Under the pieces are notes generated by a model. It was not told where the DNA came from and did no database searches. It saw only the letters and a program-made list of their open reading frames with translations. Shown in pieces: positions 36,023 through 48,130 of a DNA stretch of 64,000 nt. A program made the position numbers and the translations under genes. The stretch comes from Saturnia japonica. Lineage: Eukaryota; Arthropoda; Insecta; Lepidoptera; Saturniidae. The DNA is taken from contig CM065311.1 of assembly GCA_033032175.1 (NCBI GenBank), positions 6,379,190 through 6,443,189 of the forward strand, written 5' to 3'. The first letter of the stretch is position 1, and every line of letters begins with the position of its first letter.

Positions 36023-36597
36023 ACCAAAGAAAGTAAGAAATTGTTTTGTAAATTAATTGAATTACGTACATTCCTACAACTTTAGTTAAATAAACTACTA
36101 TGGAACTTTGTAGGTACCAGTTAGATCTCAGCTCTTTTATCAGATTTCCTGAACTTTTTTTACCGAATTTGGCCCCTTTTCAAGCATAACTTCTTTGTTT
36201 ATGACCTGATTTAGATGATCTTTTTTCGTTGGAAAGTCTCAATGCATTAACTCCGAATTTCATTTTATTTGCGTTTTATTGTATCTTCCACTTCGAAGAT
36301 GCACCGGGGAACTCCACAAAATAAATGAACTGGGTTTTCTTTTTAACCGACTTTAGAATTCCAATGTATATTTTTGTTAAAAATTGTCTTCTTCACATTT
36401 ATATTTTTCTTGAGATCATTTTCACGCTTTCCATCCTTAGTAAACTTTTTTCCCACACCTAAGAAATTTTTACTTAATGTTATAAATCTGAAGTTTGTTT
36501 GTTTGTTTGGTTGAACGCGCTAATCTCAAGAACTACTGGTTCGAATGGAAAAATTATTTTAGTGTTTATTTAGTGCCCATTTATCGAGGAAGGCCTA
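36023..36597. other. Dispersed repeats between copy A and the LINE
   Basis: 36015-36160 is related to 19640-19760 (gttagatctcagctcttt). 36480-36595, with gtttgtttgtttgg and aatctcaagaactactgg, resembles a Helitron-like fragment. No gene. Confidence 0.4.
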
Positions 36598-39216
36598 AAA
36601 AAATTCCGCGATAGAATATGTGTATCCTTAAATCCAGAGGTCACTGCATTCGCATCGCTATTTAAGTCGTTTAACTTTGATCCGCTTTTTAATGAACCAA
36701 CCAGAACCACGTTCCAAACTGCATCTTGTATAGACAACATTTTTAATAACTTCAAAATGATTAGTAATGGCATTATTACTGGAATACGGTCTGACCATAA
36801 AGGTCAACTTGTTGAAATAAACTGCTGCAGACCTAGCAGTGGTTGTAAGAGAACGGTTAGACTTATTTCAGACACTAGATTAGATCGTTTAAATGATAGC
36901 ATTAAACAGCAACTATCTGCAGAGGTTTTACACGATATTGATCCAAATACTAACTACGGCAGCTTGTTTAATATCATAAGCACTGAATTTAGTAAACATT
37001 GTCCAACAAAGGTTATTAGTGTTAGGAAAAAAGTTGTTTTTACTGAATGGGCAACCAAAGGAATTATAAAAAGTAGAGATCGACTATATGATTTATATTA
37101 TAGGAAATCATTGACAACTAGTGATTCATTTCACGCTTATGTTAGAGATTATTCTAAAATATTTAAACGTGTTTGTGGAGCTGCAAAAGCGGTATTTTTA
37201 AGAAATAAAGTTCTTAAATCTAGTAATAAAACTAAAACTGTTTGGCATATAATAAATAAAGAAACAGGAAAAGATAGGAAAAATGATAATTCGCTTAATC
37301 TAAACGTCGAGGGAGTACATATCTCAAACAGTTCAGAGGTAGTAACTGTTTTCCAGGATTATTTCACAAATATACCCTTAGTAGTAACAAAAAATATAAT
37401 ATCATCACCCCATGGTGCTGCATCACTTTTGGATAATCTTATTACACCTGTGGATTCTAAATTTTCTTTTACATATGTTAGTGCAGGTGAAATAATAAGG
37501 ACTTTTAAACAATTAATCTTAAAAAATACTGAAGATATTTGGGGTATGTCAGTAATCGTAGTTCAGTCCATAATTGTCAATATTTCACCATATCTGGCTA
37601 ATATATTTAATCAGTGCATAAAAACAGGGACTTTCCCTAATTTAATGAAAATAAGTAAAGTAGTTCCTCTATTTAAATCAGGTTGTAGAAGTAATCTTGG
37701 AAATTATAGACCAATTTCTGTACTTCCGTCGATTAGTAAGATTTTCAAGAAAATTATGCTCAAGCAGCTAGTACAATATTTCAAAGCACAAGAGATTTTG
37801 GATAGTCGGCAATATGGTTTCACAAAATCTAAATCAACCACTGACGCTGGTGCAACACTGCTAAGTCATATATATAGGGCTTGGGAGGAGTTTCAGGATG
37901 CAATCGGTGTGTTCTATGATCTCTCAAAGGCCTTCGACTGCGTTGACCACAGTACGCTTATACTTAAGCTAAAACACTATGGTGTGCGTGAAACTTCTCT
38001 CGACCTCCTAATTTCTTATTTACCAGAGCGCTGTCAGAAAATAAGTGTATATGGAGCAACCTCTTCGGGATCATTGGTTAGAGTCGGCGTCCCTCAGGGC
38101 TCGATTTTGGGACCATTTTTGTTTCTCGTTTATATAAACGATCTACCGTCCGTTGTTGAAAATGGTGCTGACATGGTTCTTTTTGCAGACGACACTTCAC
38201 TTATATTCAAAGTGAAAAGAATATATTCGGAGCGTAGGCAATTAAACGACACCTTATTTAAAATCTCTGAATGAATGAATCTACTAAATGCAAACAAAAC
38301 CAAATGTATGAGATTTGTCTTGCCCAATGTTCGGCGTGTTGATAGTAGTATCAAGATAGAAGGGAATTTAGTAGGCTTAGTTGATGGTACTGTCTTCTTG
38401 GGCATTACCCTTGATTCAAAATTACAGTGGGGTCCGCATATTAAAACTTTGGCGGGAAGATTAAGTTCTGCTGCATTCGCAGTACGCAAAATTCGCCAGT
38501 TAACAGATATTGCCACCGCTAGGTTAGTCTACTTCGCTTACTTTCATAGCTTAATGTCTTACGGTATTTTGCTGTGGGGTTCAGCAGCTGAGGTAGATAC
38601 CATATTTATATTACAAAAGCGGGCAGTTCGAGCAATTTACAATATGAGACCCCGCGAATCACTAAAGAACAAGTTCCAGGAATTTAGTATTTTAACTTTG
38701 CCCTCCCAATACATCTTTGATAACATAATGTATGTCCGTAAAAACTTAGACAAGCTGGATTTTGTCAAAGGTCAGCACAATGTAAATACTAGAAATAAAG
38801 ATAAATTAGTCGTACCGTGTTTTAGACTTAGTAAGACTAATAAGTGTTTTAGGTAATAGTGTTAGGTTCTATAACAAGATCCCGAAGCACATTACTGATT
38901 ATCTGACAACAAGTTCAAGAACCATGTCAAGCGGGTTTTACTGTCAAAAGGTTATTATAGGGTGGATCATTATGTGAATGATAGTGATGTCTGGAAGTTA
39001 CTCCCTCTCTGTGCATCCACTAATATATTATTATTGTACCTGTTATATTTGTAACATTTGTACAGTTAACAAAAAAAAAAAGAGATAAACCCGATCGAGT
39101 TTCTTACCGGTTCTTCTCGATGTCTGGGATATTTTCCGAACCGGCAGTAGTGTTTTGACATTCATAAGTGCCTTTTTAGGGCCTAAATTGAATAAAGATT
39201 ATTTTGATTTTGAAAG
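36598..39216 (+). mobile_element. 5'-truncated Jockey-like LINE with one in-frame stop
   Basis: An open frame runs from about 36598 through the end of an endonuclease domain (SCIDNIFNNF, then SDHKGQLVEI) and the whole reverse transcriptase. Visible RT motifs are YRPISVLPSISKIFKK, FYDLSKAFDCVDH, VGVPQGSILGPFLF and the catalytic FADDTS. A TGA at 38272-38274 interrupts the frame between KISE and MNLLNANKTKCM; the frame then continues to a TAA at 38854-38856. A 3' UTR follows and ends near attgaataaagattattttg. Most of the endonuclease and all of ORF1 are absent, so it is a 5'-truncated copy. It lies between the two copies of the 1.6-kb duplication. Confidence 0.88.
36757..38856 (+). pseudogene. 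LINE ORF2: endonuclease end and reverse transcriptase, TGA-interrupted
   Basis: This is the coding part of the element above. Two frames, 36757-38274 and 38275-38856, are in the same register and separated only by TGA. Upstream of 36757 the frame is open to about 36598. The single base change expected is TGG to TGA, since a tryptophan at this place precedes the NxLxLNxxKT-type block in related LINEs. All recognisable RT motifs up to the stop look intact. Confidence 0.8.
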
Positions 39217-39329
39217 GTTGACTGAATATAACCTTTTATATGACAATAAAATTTGTTCTAAAATAATACGTTATTGCGAAAAAGTTTTATAAACATGGCA
39301 TTATTCCTTATCAAAATAAATACGTTATA
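39217..39329. other. Short unique spacer between the LINE and the mariner end
   Basis: About 110 bases with no recognised element, ending aataaatacgttaTA, the TA next to the mariner left end. Confidence 0.4.
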
Positions 39330-39450
39330 CAAGATGTTCAGAAAAGGTATCGGGTATTTGTAAGTTCAATGAAACAAAAATTATTTGTATGCAATAAAAA
39401 AGTTTATTGTTTATTATTAGCATATGAATTGGAGAATTATTTGGAAAAGA
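39330..39450. mobile_element. Isolated left end of a mariner, 121 bp
   Basis: Starts after TA with caagatgttcagaaaaggta and is nearly identical to the first 120 or so bases of the mariner at 41179. It stops at ttggaaaaga, exactly where copy B of the duplication starts. Confidence 0.85.
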
Positions 39451-41178
39451 TATGATGGGTTCAATCCTCGCACAGGACTGACTCTAGCGTGATAAACTGA
39501 TAAGTAACTGAGCATTATTATCTTTGTCTTATCTAATTATATTAAGTTGTCTCATTTTGACAGCCTATTTTTTTTCACTGGCACGAAAATAGGAATTGTG
39601 TTTTATTTTTATAGAGCTAATCAACTGGCCTGAATTCGAGATGGATTGAATACCTTTAGGAAGTCGCTAAAGAAATTTGCTAAATGGTTAAAAACATAAT
39701 TACAAGTAATATATAGGTACAAGCAATGCTTATTTTTGCATCCTATGGCCATATGTGAGATAGTTATGTCGTGTGCCAAAGCTATGGCACTAACGTGTAA
39801 TACACACTTTATATTCACTTGATAATGGCAGTAATGATTTTCAATAACGAGGACTAGTTATTAAGGCTGAAATCTATAGACTATACTCAGCCTTAGCTTA
39901 GCTCAAACTTTGCTAAGTATTTATAGTCGAGTTACGCTAAGCCTAAGCTCCGGTCTAGCTGAGGAAGTGTGGTTACTTTCAATTAACGTTTCGATACCGC
40001 ATCGGGACTGTAAAATTTCTTCAACTAAACCAAATAAATTTATGACGAATTATGTATAGAAAATTAAAAAGGTATTTAAAATAGAATTTAAATTGTATAA
40101 TATTCAACTTGCTTTAAAGTAAAAATGACAGATTATTCGTATATAAAATTTAAAAAAACATTGAAGTTTGAAACTAATAACAAAACGTTTTTTAAACTTG
40201 TCAACATGTAAATACATATAATCTTTAGTTATGAACATGATCATTGGAATTTCTAACACAATTTATATTTATTACGTTGATTCGCTTGAAATAGTTTTGT
40301 CGAATTAAACAAAAAAACTGTAAACGGCAAAAATGACAAAACATGTACAAACCTAAGTAGTACCTACGTAGTTAATAGAAATTAAGAGAAACAGTTATTT
40401 CTATGTAGTCGTGCCTGAACGTGGGCAAATATTACTATAGTCCATAGGGAGCATAGGTAAATTATATAAATTACATTTGTGTATTTTTGAGCATTCTATA
40501 GGCTAATGGAAACAGTAAATTAATTTCAAACTCATAATATATACCTACCTCCTACATCGTATCGTGATGATACAGAAGTGCCTAATTAGATACAATACGT
40601 AAATTATCTGTCTAAAGTAGCGTACGTAAATAAATACTATCGATTGATAATTAGTACCTACACCTCTGCCTAACTCTTCGAGTATACAGTCGTGATGGTA
40701 TGTTATGTCATATTATGATAATTAGTGGTCAGTGACATTTAAGGCGATGTTTAGGGAGTTCGGACTCTTTCTTAGTCTGTCTAAGTTGAATACTTTTTGT
40801 TTAAACCCGTAAATTGTAATTTTTAATTGATTGATTTCATTAGAGTTTAGAGTTGTGCCTTTTTATCTCGTGAAGTCACGACCAAAAACTACTTTACTTT
40901 TGTACATTTCAGCTCTATGTACGGCCAGACGTGCTTTCGTAGAGATTTTCTGGCTGTTCATAAAGGTGTGTAACACCCCATTACTCTTCATACAAGTCCG
41001 GTGAAGCTGTAAAAGCCGCAGCGGCTCTGCTTTACGATAGGGCCCCTAAGGATAACAGTGTAGTCAGTTCAAAAAAAAAAAAAAAAATTACTCTTCATTC
41101 AATAACTAGACACAAGGCAGTGTACTAGGCAAGTTCGGAACGGGCGACACAGGCCACTCCCATGTTAGAAATCCCATA
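39448..41178 (+). repeat. Segmental duplication, copy B
   Basis: Same as copy A (34401-36022) plus a 107-bp retroposon insertion (with its target duplication) at 40992. The right end, cccata, passes directly into the mariner at 41179. Confidence 0.9.
40992..41086 (+). mobile_element. Short poly(A)-tailed retroposon, copy 2
   Basis: Bounded by the 12-bp target duplication attactcttcat (40980-40991 and 41087-41098) and ending in about 17 A's. Copy A has the empty site, with attactcttcat present once, so the insertion limits are exact. Confidence 0.9.
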
Positions 41179-42475
41179 CGTAAAAATGTTCAGAAAAGGT
41201 ATCGGGTATTTGTAAGTTCAATGAAAAAAAATTATTTGTATGCAATAAAAAAGTTTATTGTTTATTATTAGCATATGAATTGGAGAATTATTTGGAAAAG
41301 ATGATGTTATCCAAATGATGACCGTTACGTTGCTGGCACTCTTCTAAACGGAAACGAAGATTGGTGATAACACGTTGACACATAGCTATCGATATTGCTG
41401 CCATTTCTGACCTGATGTTTTGCTTTAACTGGGTTAGATTCGTCGGATTGTTTTGATAAACCTTACTTTTAAGGTATCTCCATGCAAAATAGTCAAGCGG
41501 GCTAAGGTCGGGCTTCTGGAGGCCAGTTGATGTTACCCTCGCGAAATGACTTTATTAGGGAATAATTCGTTAACAACTTCCATTGAGTCATTTGAGGTAT
41601 GGCAAGTGGCCCATCTTGCTGGAACCACGTTCTTGAGTTAAAACTGCGAACTCCTGCAACTCGGGACCAAAAAATTTCGCAACATATCGCAATAACGGTC
41701 ACTATTCACATTAATTGCTCAGCCTCGTTGATCTTCATGAAAATAAGGACCAATTACGCCTTTAGCAGACATAGCGGCCCAAACAACGACCTTTGGGCTA
41801 TGCAGGGTCGTTCATGCTTTCGTCTCGGATTCTCCACTGCCCAGTACCGACAATTCTGCTTATTAACATGACCATTCAGGTGAAAATTTGCTTCGTCACT
41901 GAACAGTATGTTGTTAAAGTTGTTAAATCGCTGCAGCATTTCGTTCGCAAAATTCAGTCGATTAGCATAGTCCGTATCCTTCAATTCTTGAACCAATTGA
42001 ATTTTATAGGCTTTTAGATGTAAGTCTTTCTTTAAAATCGAATGTAAAGACGGTTTGTTGATGTTCAACGCTTGGCTTCGCTTTCGGATGGATAAAGACG
42101 GATTTTGACGAACGACGCCTCAACTTCTTCAATTGTTTCTTCATCGCGAACTGAACGAGGAACGACCAGAGTTTTGAATTTTAACTGTCGCACCTGTATT
42201 CTCGAACATCCTGATCCATTTCCTAATGCTATCGTCACTTGGCGCGTGGCGTGTACGATATTCCGCACGATAGAGACGTTGAGCAGTCACTATTGAATCA
42301 CCATTACGATAATACGCTCGTACGCAAAATGCGCGATGCGTCCCCGAGTACTGTTCCATCGTGATTAAAACTCCACAAAATGGCGGACGCCACGAACCCC
42401 TCCCCGCACCCCTTAGACGCACCGTTTCGAATATGGCGCGAAAACAAATACCCGATACCCTTTCTGGACACCTTG
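41179..42475 (-). mobile_element. Mariner-like element with inverted ends, transposase broken
   Basis: TA dinucleotides flank both ends. The inverted ends share cagaaa(a/g)ggtatcgggtatttg. On the minus strand a transposase starts at ATG 42360 (MEQYSGTHRAFCVRAYYRNG). It has a DUF4817-type helix-turn-helix (TAQRLYRAEY, DDSIRKWIRMFE), then LHSILKKDLHLKAYKIQLVQ, ILFSDEANFHLNGHVNKQNC with the first catalytic Asp, and TWFQQDG with the second. Frameshifts break it into at least three frames, so it is not active. Length is about 1.3 kb, typical of a complete mariner. Confidence 0.88.
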
Positions 42476-44185
42476 TACATCACAAGTATTTAATTCTAAA
42501 GAAAAATTGCTCTTTACATCAATTGTTTTCAATGAATATCTTACGAGACATCATAGAATGAAACGGTGACTGATTGACTGACTGATCTATCAACACAGCT
42601 CAAATCACTGAACAGATTAGGTTGAAATTAGGCACCCAGTTAGTTATTATGACCTAGGCAACCGCTAAGAACGGATGTTCGAAAATTCAACCCCTTAAAG
42701 AGATGTGACAAGGGTTCCTGTCCAACGTTAATTTGGGTAAAACAGTGGAGCACAGCTTGTCATCCATATACATTATTCAAACATATACATCATACAAAAT
42801 CATTAGTGTTATATGGATGATCTGAAATGTTTAATCTTTGTTTTTAAATCAATCTAAAATTAACAGCAGATAGGTACCTACCTATTGCCGTAAATAAATT
42901 ACTGTGTAACTATGTGACCACATCAAATCCATCAGTTTAACCTAATTACTGAAGCATCCGTCAAGTATGATATAATAGTATGCGGAAATAATTATGAAAA
43001 CATTTTTCTGAATAATACTATTTACAGTGTGATGTCGTATACCACACCTATAATTTCCTCCGTCATTTTATACTCACAATGTAAAATGACTTAGTTATTC
43101 TTGACATTATCACAGTGCAGGTAATGAAAATAATAGAAGCGAAAATAATGCTAAATTAGTGGGATTAAAGTAATGCAATAATAGTGTGATGTAGCATGAT
43201 ATGTTGTGCTCTCGTGATGTGACAACTGAACAAGTATTTATCAATGACTCTTATTATGTTAGCTATCGTTAAAATGCGCTTATTTGACGTTGACAGTAAA
43301 ATGCATTACGTATTACTGCTGACGCTTACAGTAGGTAATATTGTTAAAAAAAATTATATGATTAAACTTTAGACTTTCATGATTAAATTTTTACGAATAA
43401 GGATATCTAAAAATTCTATGAGTGGCTTAATAAACCTGGTTTAGTTATGTACGAGTATATATGCAATGATGACTCATTGGTGTTGATGATGCAGGTGATG
43501 AGAGATGCTGGTGACTTTTTCTCTAAATAATTTCCAGTTACTGCAGCCTGGAATTCGCAACGCGACGAGAATTAGGAAGCAAACTTCAGTAGATTCATGT
43601 TATAAACAAAGAGAATGTATGGTTACAAATATTTATGTAATTAGATTTTTCTATTAAAACAAATAATCCAAATTTATAAAGAGTTTTTAACAAATCCGTG
43701 AATATTATTTCGCTAATATTTAATTGCAAGTTTGCATTGTAGAAATGACCTAATTTAAGTATAATTGGCCATGCCCTACATGAATCAGTTATTTTGTTTT
43801 TCATCATAATGATAAGTAACTGAGGGTTTTGACATCAGTGATAGTGAGATAAGTTTTAACCATAATTTGTCGTCGTTGCCGATATAATTTATATCGGCAA
43901 GGTGAAGATACCTTACGCGCGTTAGTTATTATCAAAGTTATTACGAAAACTGAGTGATATGACTCAATAAATTTTGTGTAAATACTCAAAAATATAGGAA
44001 TGCGCTTCGTTACTCATTTGTCGTATGTGGTATCAGGAAATAATATGTAGTATTTATTTGTTCAGGCTTGCTAAGTCACGTAAAGCTAAATAAGTAGTTC
44101 TGATTAGGTATCATACCTACTTATCTATGCAAAAATATTGTACCTAATACCTACTCGTTTGCAAGTTCGTATTAAAAAGTTATTT
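42476..44185. other. Intergenic sequence, mostly unannotated
   Basis: 42560-42780 (tgattgactgactgatctat ... aaattaggcacccagtt) resembles a Helitron-like fragment. At 43876-43900 the arms ttgccgatat and atatcggcaa flank aattt, a perfect hairpin. No gene was found in the rest. Confidence 0.4.
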
Positions 44186-44186
44186 A

Positions 44187-44485
44187 TCTATATACTAATT
44201 AAATATTATAAAGAGGAAAGATTTGATTTTTTGTTTGTTTGTTTTTTTTTTTTGTTTTTAATGAATAAACTCAAAAACTACTGGATAGATTTTAAAAATT
44301 CTTTCAGCAATATAAAGCTACAGTATCAGCAAGTAATATATGATATATTATAATTTGAAAAAATAATTTATTCCTCATAAAAATGTCGATAGTTTTACAC
44401 AAAGTATAAAAAGTTGCCATCACGGGTGCGTTGGCGATGTTTGTCGTTTAAAATTAATACTGGTGAAACCATGGGGCACAGTTAG
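44187..44485 (+). mobile_element. Helitron-like element, Lep1-type
   Basis: Starts A|TCTATATACTAATTAAATA, with ataaagaggaaagatttg and a gtttgtttg run soon after, as in the Lep1 group of lepidopteran Helitrons. It ends ggggcacagTTAG|T, a TTAG variant of the usual CTAG end. Non-autonomous and about 300 bp. Confidence 0.6.
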
Positions 44486-44524
44486 TAGGTACTATATAAA
44501 TTAAAATGTTATATGAAATATTGC

Positions 44525-44614
44525 CCCAAGTTCAGTAAAGCTGTAAAAGCCGCAGTGGCTTCAGGGCCCTTAAGGCTAACAGTGTAGTCAGATCTAAAAA
44601 AATAATAAAAAATA
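44525..44614 (+). mobile_element. Short poly(A)-tailed retroposon, copy 3
   Basis: The 12-bp target duplication atgaaatattgc lies on both sides (44513-44524 and 44615-44626). The body reads from ccaagttcagtaaagctg to aacagtgtagtcagatct, followed by an impure A-rich tail. The 5' part is truncated compared with copy 4. Confidence 0.9.
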
Positions 44615-44875
44615 ATGAAATATTGCTTTCTGAACATGGGCATCGCCACGTTTACTTTCAGCATTTACACACTATACTATTAACTAATAAAATATAATTT
44701 ATAGATGGCGCCCCCTCTCGCCAGCGTTTCTAATAAATTGTAAAAAAAAAACAATTATAATTATATGTATAATGGCTGGCATTTTTGTGATCTGGGCAAC
44801 TTTAATAAATTTACACTCTTTATTATTTATTAGAAAATAACTTTTTTATTTGTGTGACATAAAATTATAATATCT

Positions 44876-45035
44876 GGGCGACCGAGCTTTGCTCGGGGTA
44901 TTAATAATAAAACAACTATCTAGGTATACTTGGAATGTAAAACATTATCTAAATACGAAGTTTCATCTAAATTGTTGGAGCCGTTTCCGAGAAACCAATT
45001 ACATATATATACAAGAATTGCTCGTTTAATATATA
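44876..45035 (-). repeat. Short dispersed repeat, most complete copy
   Basis: Runs from gcgaccgagctttgctcggg to acaagaattgctcgttt and shares the family core with 6500 and 12928 (aaacattatctaaatac, ccgtttccgagaaacc). A hairpin, ccgagctttgctcgg, lies at one end. Confidence 0.6.
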
Positions 45036-45249
45036 TTATAAGATAAAGGGAACATATAAAACAAAGAAAGACAACACACAATCAATCAAGACATTTTTTC
45101 AATCTTTAAGCCTCCGCATATTTTCTCTCTAATCTTACTACAGATTTAAACGGATTTAATTTTAGAAGAAAAAATCATAAAAATATTTGTAAATAATATT
45201 TTATCATTAATTATTCTAAAAATTATATAAATTAAAATACCCTTAGATG

Positions 45250-45490
45250 TTCCCAAGAATCTGCTGCGTTGCAGCAGATGTGTTCACGATCCAACTGGCC
45301 CTTTTAAAATGAAATGAATAATTGACAGAACAACGTGCGCTGGACGCTGGATCCTAAGCGCTTTGTGAAGCAAGTTTTTTTTCAACCATATTACAGTATG
45401 ATTTTGGCGCTCCCTGAAACTGTCGTCCGGGGCGGGTGCCCGGTTGCCCCCCCAGATCCGGGGCTGCCGACAGGGGGGAGCTAGTGTAAG
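45250..45490. repeat. GC-rich repeat fragment with a perfect hairpin
   Basis: atctgctgc and gcagcagat flank gtt at about 45259-45279. A GC-rich block (gtccggggcgggtgcccgg, gatccggggctgccgacagg) ends at ggggggagctagtg. It stands out from the AT-rich context and looks like part of a transposable element. The class is not recognised. Confidence 0.4.
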
Positions 45491-45499
45491 TGTAAGCAA

Positions 45500-47155
45500 A
45501 AAAATGATACCTGTGTCCTAAAAATGATTGTTATTTATTATAGTTAATGTTTGTTCATATTCTGTGTTTAATAAAATAATTGCACTTCATTTGTTGGTAA
45601 GTGGGTATTGTATAGGTACTCCAAAAACAACGGTGGCGATTCCTCATGATAGGTTTTTTCACCAGATGTATTGCAATCGCAAGGATTCGAGCATGAGTGA
45701 ACCCTATGATTCCGCTGTCATCATATCCTCGTTTAACATTCAATACGATTTACGTGTAGCCGAATGTACTCGATCACCCTAATGTAAAATAAGTAATTGA
45801 AATAAATTTTAATGTAATTACATAAAATGTAAAGACATTTTAAGATTTTTGTTACTAATCTCGTGTAATTTTTGTTCAGTCTATCGAGAGATCATGCTAA
45901 TGAGTAGATACATAAGAACTCTCACAATTACGTACCTACGTAAATAAGGACAAAAGTCTACCGCAATAATTCTAGCATAAAATCTGAACAAAATATAAGC
46001 ATTCCCAAGAATTCTTAATCATTTTTGTAATCAAACTATATAAGATCTATAAAAATAATCAAAAATAACAGACATCTAATACCATGTAATTATTCTTATA
46101 ATTCTAAGATAATTCATTACCTACGCTAGGTATAAACTCGTGTTCAGAGTTGCAAAATAATTTACTGATATGCCATTTACTTCTTGAGAAGTTAGTCATA
46201 AACTAAGGTCTTCACTCAACTGCCTCAATTGCCCAGAGGTCAAATTAATTTATTTTAATTGTTGACTGTGCTTATCAAAATACTGTAATAGTTGAACGAA
46301 AAACTTTTTAACGTATTTATTGTAAAGATTATTATTTATTTATTTATTACGATGTCTTTTGTGAAGAAACTTAATTTTAGATAACCGCTTACTGTTCTCT
46401 ATTACGATTTATTGTTTAATTAATACACAATTAGTAACTAGACACTATCAATTTTTACAAATATTATTTTGTTTTTAGAAGTGAAAATAATTGTAATATC
46501 ATATTTGTTTCACAAAAGAGGATTTTTAATTGATGTCTAAGTAAAGTTAAATGAAATTTGAACTTTCGCGGCCGAAGACATTATCCTAGTAAGCGTAGAA
46601 TGATTTATGAAATTTCAGTTATGGGATCGTATCGAAACCTAAAGAAGATTCCTGGTTCGAAACTCAAAAAAGATTCCTGGTGACAGCCGTACAATTTGAG
46701 GTCACCCTCAAATATGTACTAAAAATGCTCTAGAACCCTTACTAAAGATATGATCAATACATGACATTTCAAATATATCTAAGAAGCAAACAGGGTTTCA
46801 GTTTATTTTAGAACGTTTTCTTACTCATTATTTATTATGTACATAATGTAGTATGCTACATTACTTTGTGGTATAAATTCAAATCTCTTAATTTTTCAAT
46901 TTTCTCAAAACGTAACCACGAGTATCTATAAAATTGTAAGACTAATCTTATATATTCGACATAAGTTTTTAAATTGTGTATCTTTTTTTTTTAGTTAAGT
47001 TCACAATATTGTAGTCTAACTTGCTACATTATGAATGTAAGGTAGGTTAAAAAAGGAACAAAAAAAAAATTTACAAAGTAACTTGTTTTCTTTTTTCAAA
47101 TTATAGATTTGTGCTAATGTTAATAAGATACAACAGTGTGTTATACTAGGTATGT
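45500..47155. other. Intergenic AT-rich sequence, no gene seen
   Basis: Only short chance ORFs. One at 45528-45782 has no recognisable domain. Confidence 0.35.
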
Positions 47156-47159
47156 CATA

Positions 47160-47330
47160 TGTAGGTACCTACTATATCACGGGAAGAGACTAGCGTTTGA
47201 GATACAGGCTCGGCCTAGTTCAGGCGCTAGGTTTCATTACTTAAGAATAAAACTATTGTATTTCCTAGAAATAAGCGTCATATTTTTGTATCTTGTTATG
47301 GTCAAATAAAGTTATTATTATTATTCTATT
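47160..47330 (+). repeat. Probable 5'-truncated LINE tail
   Basis: Ends with gtcaaataaagttattatta, the AATAAA plus (TTA)n-type 3' end typical of several lepidopteran LINEs. Confidence 0.4.
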
Positions 47331-47376
47331 CATTTACGAAAAAAATATATATACATTGCAAAATTAAGAAATTTGT

Positions 47377-47616
47377 ATGGATTATGATAGTTCATGGATA
47401 TTTTCTACGAAATCACACCCTTTAGAACATATTGATCAGATGGATTCAACGGAAGCTGTGCCTAGATGTGTGGGATATTTGTTAGGGGCACTCCTGCGCA
47501 TCGTGCGTGGCGACCCCAATTGTCTGATTGATCTTTATGACGAGCCCGCGCCCCTGACAATGTTAATCAAAAAAAGAATTTATTCACGTGCATCAAAGGT
47601 TATGTGGACTCATTGA
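47377..47616 (+). CDS. Unrecognised small ORF (79 aa), doubtful
   Basis: The frame includes CVGYLLGALLRIVRGDPNCL and is less AT-rich than its surroundings, with a possible donor near tcaaag|gttatg. No homologue is recognised and no partner exon was found. It could be transposon debris or chance. Confidence 0.2.
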   Translation: MDYDSSWIFSTKSHPLEHIDQMDSTEAVPRCVGYLLGALLRIVRGDPNCLIDLYDEPAPLTMLIKKRIYSRASKVMWTH

Positions 47617-47894
47617 TATTTGAAATTTGACTTTTCAGAAAATGCAACACAGTAATATATGATTGTCTACTGAAAGGTAGAAGAAAAAAACCTAATTTAA
47701 TAACGTAGGTAACACTTTTTCTGTAGCTTGCTTAGTTTATGACCTTAAATTCTGAAAAACAAACTACTATTTGATAACACTGAAAAACTGTGACATATTA
47801 TTCTACCGGAAGTATAAAAAAATGAAAAACACATAATAATAAAATATATCTGACAATTTTAATACATATCATGTATCTAATATAGTACATTACC

Positions 47895-48130
47895 TATATA
47901 TAAGAGGAAAACTGACTGCCTGAGTGACATATCAACGTACAGCCCAAACTATTTGGGCTAAGATCGTGAACGTTTGCATGCGGGTTCCTTTTACACTGTA
48001 GGTAAGCACTAAGGAAGAATTTTTGTAAATTTAACTCCTAAGATGGTGAAAAAGGGGATGAAAGTTTGTATAAAAATCCGTCATGACTATAACTATGACG
48101 CGAGTGAAGTTGCGGGGTAAGGCTAGGTAT
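47895..48130 (+). mobile_element. Helitron-like repeat (second family)
   Basis: Relative of 32155-32400 in the opposite orientation: ttgcatgcgggttcctttta and ctaagatggtgaaaaagggg. It contains the perfect short hairpin agcccaaa-cta-tttgggct and ends ttgcggggtaaggCTAG. Confidence 0.5.
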
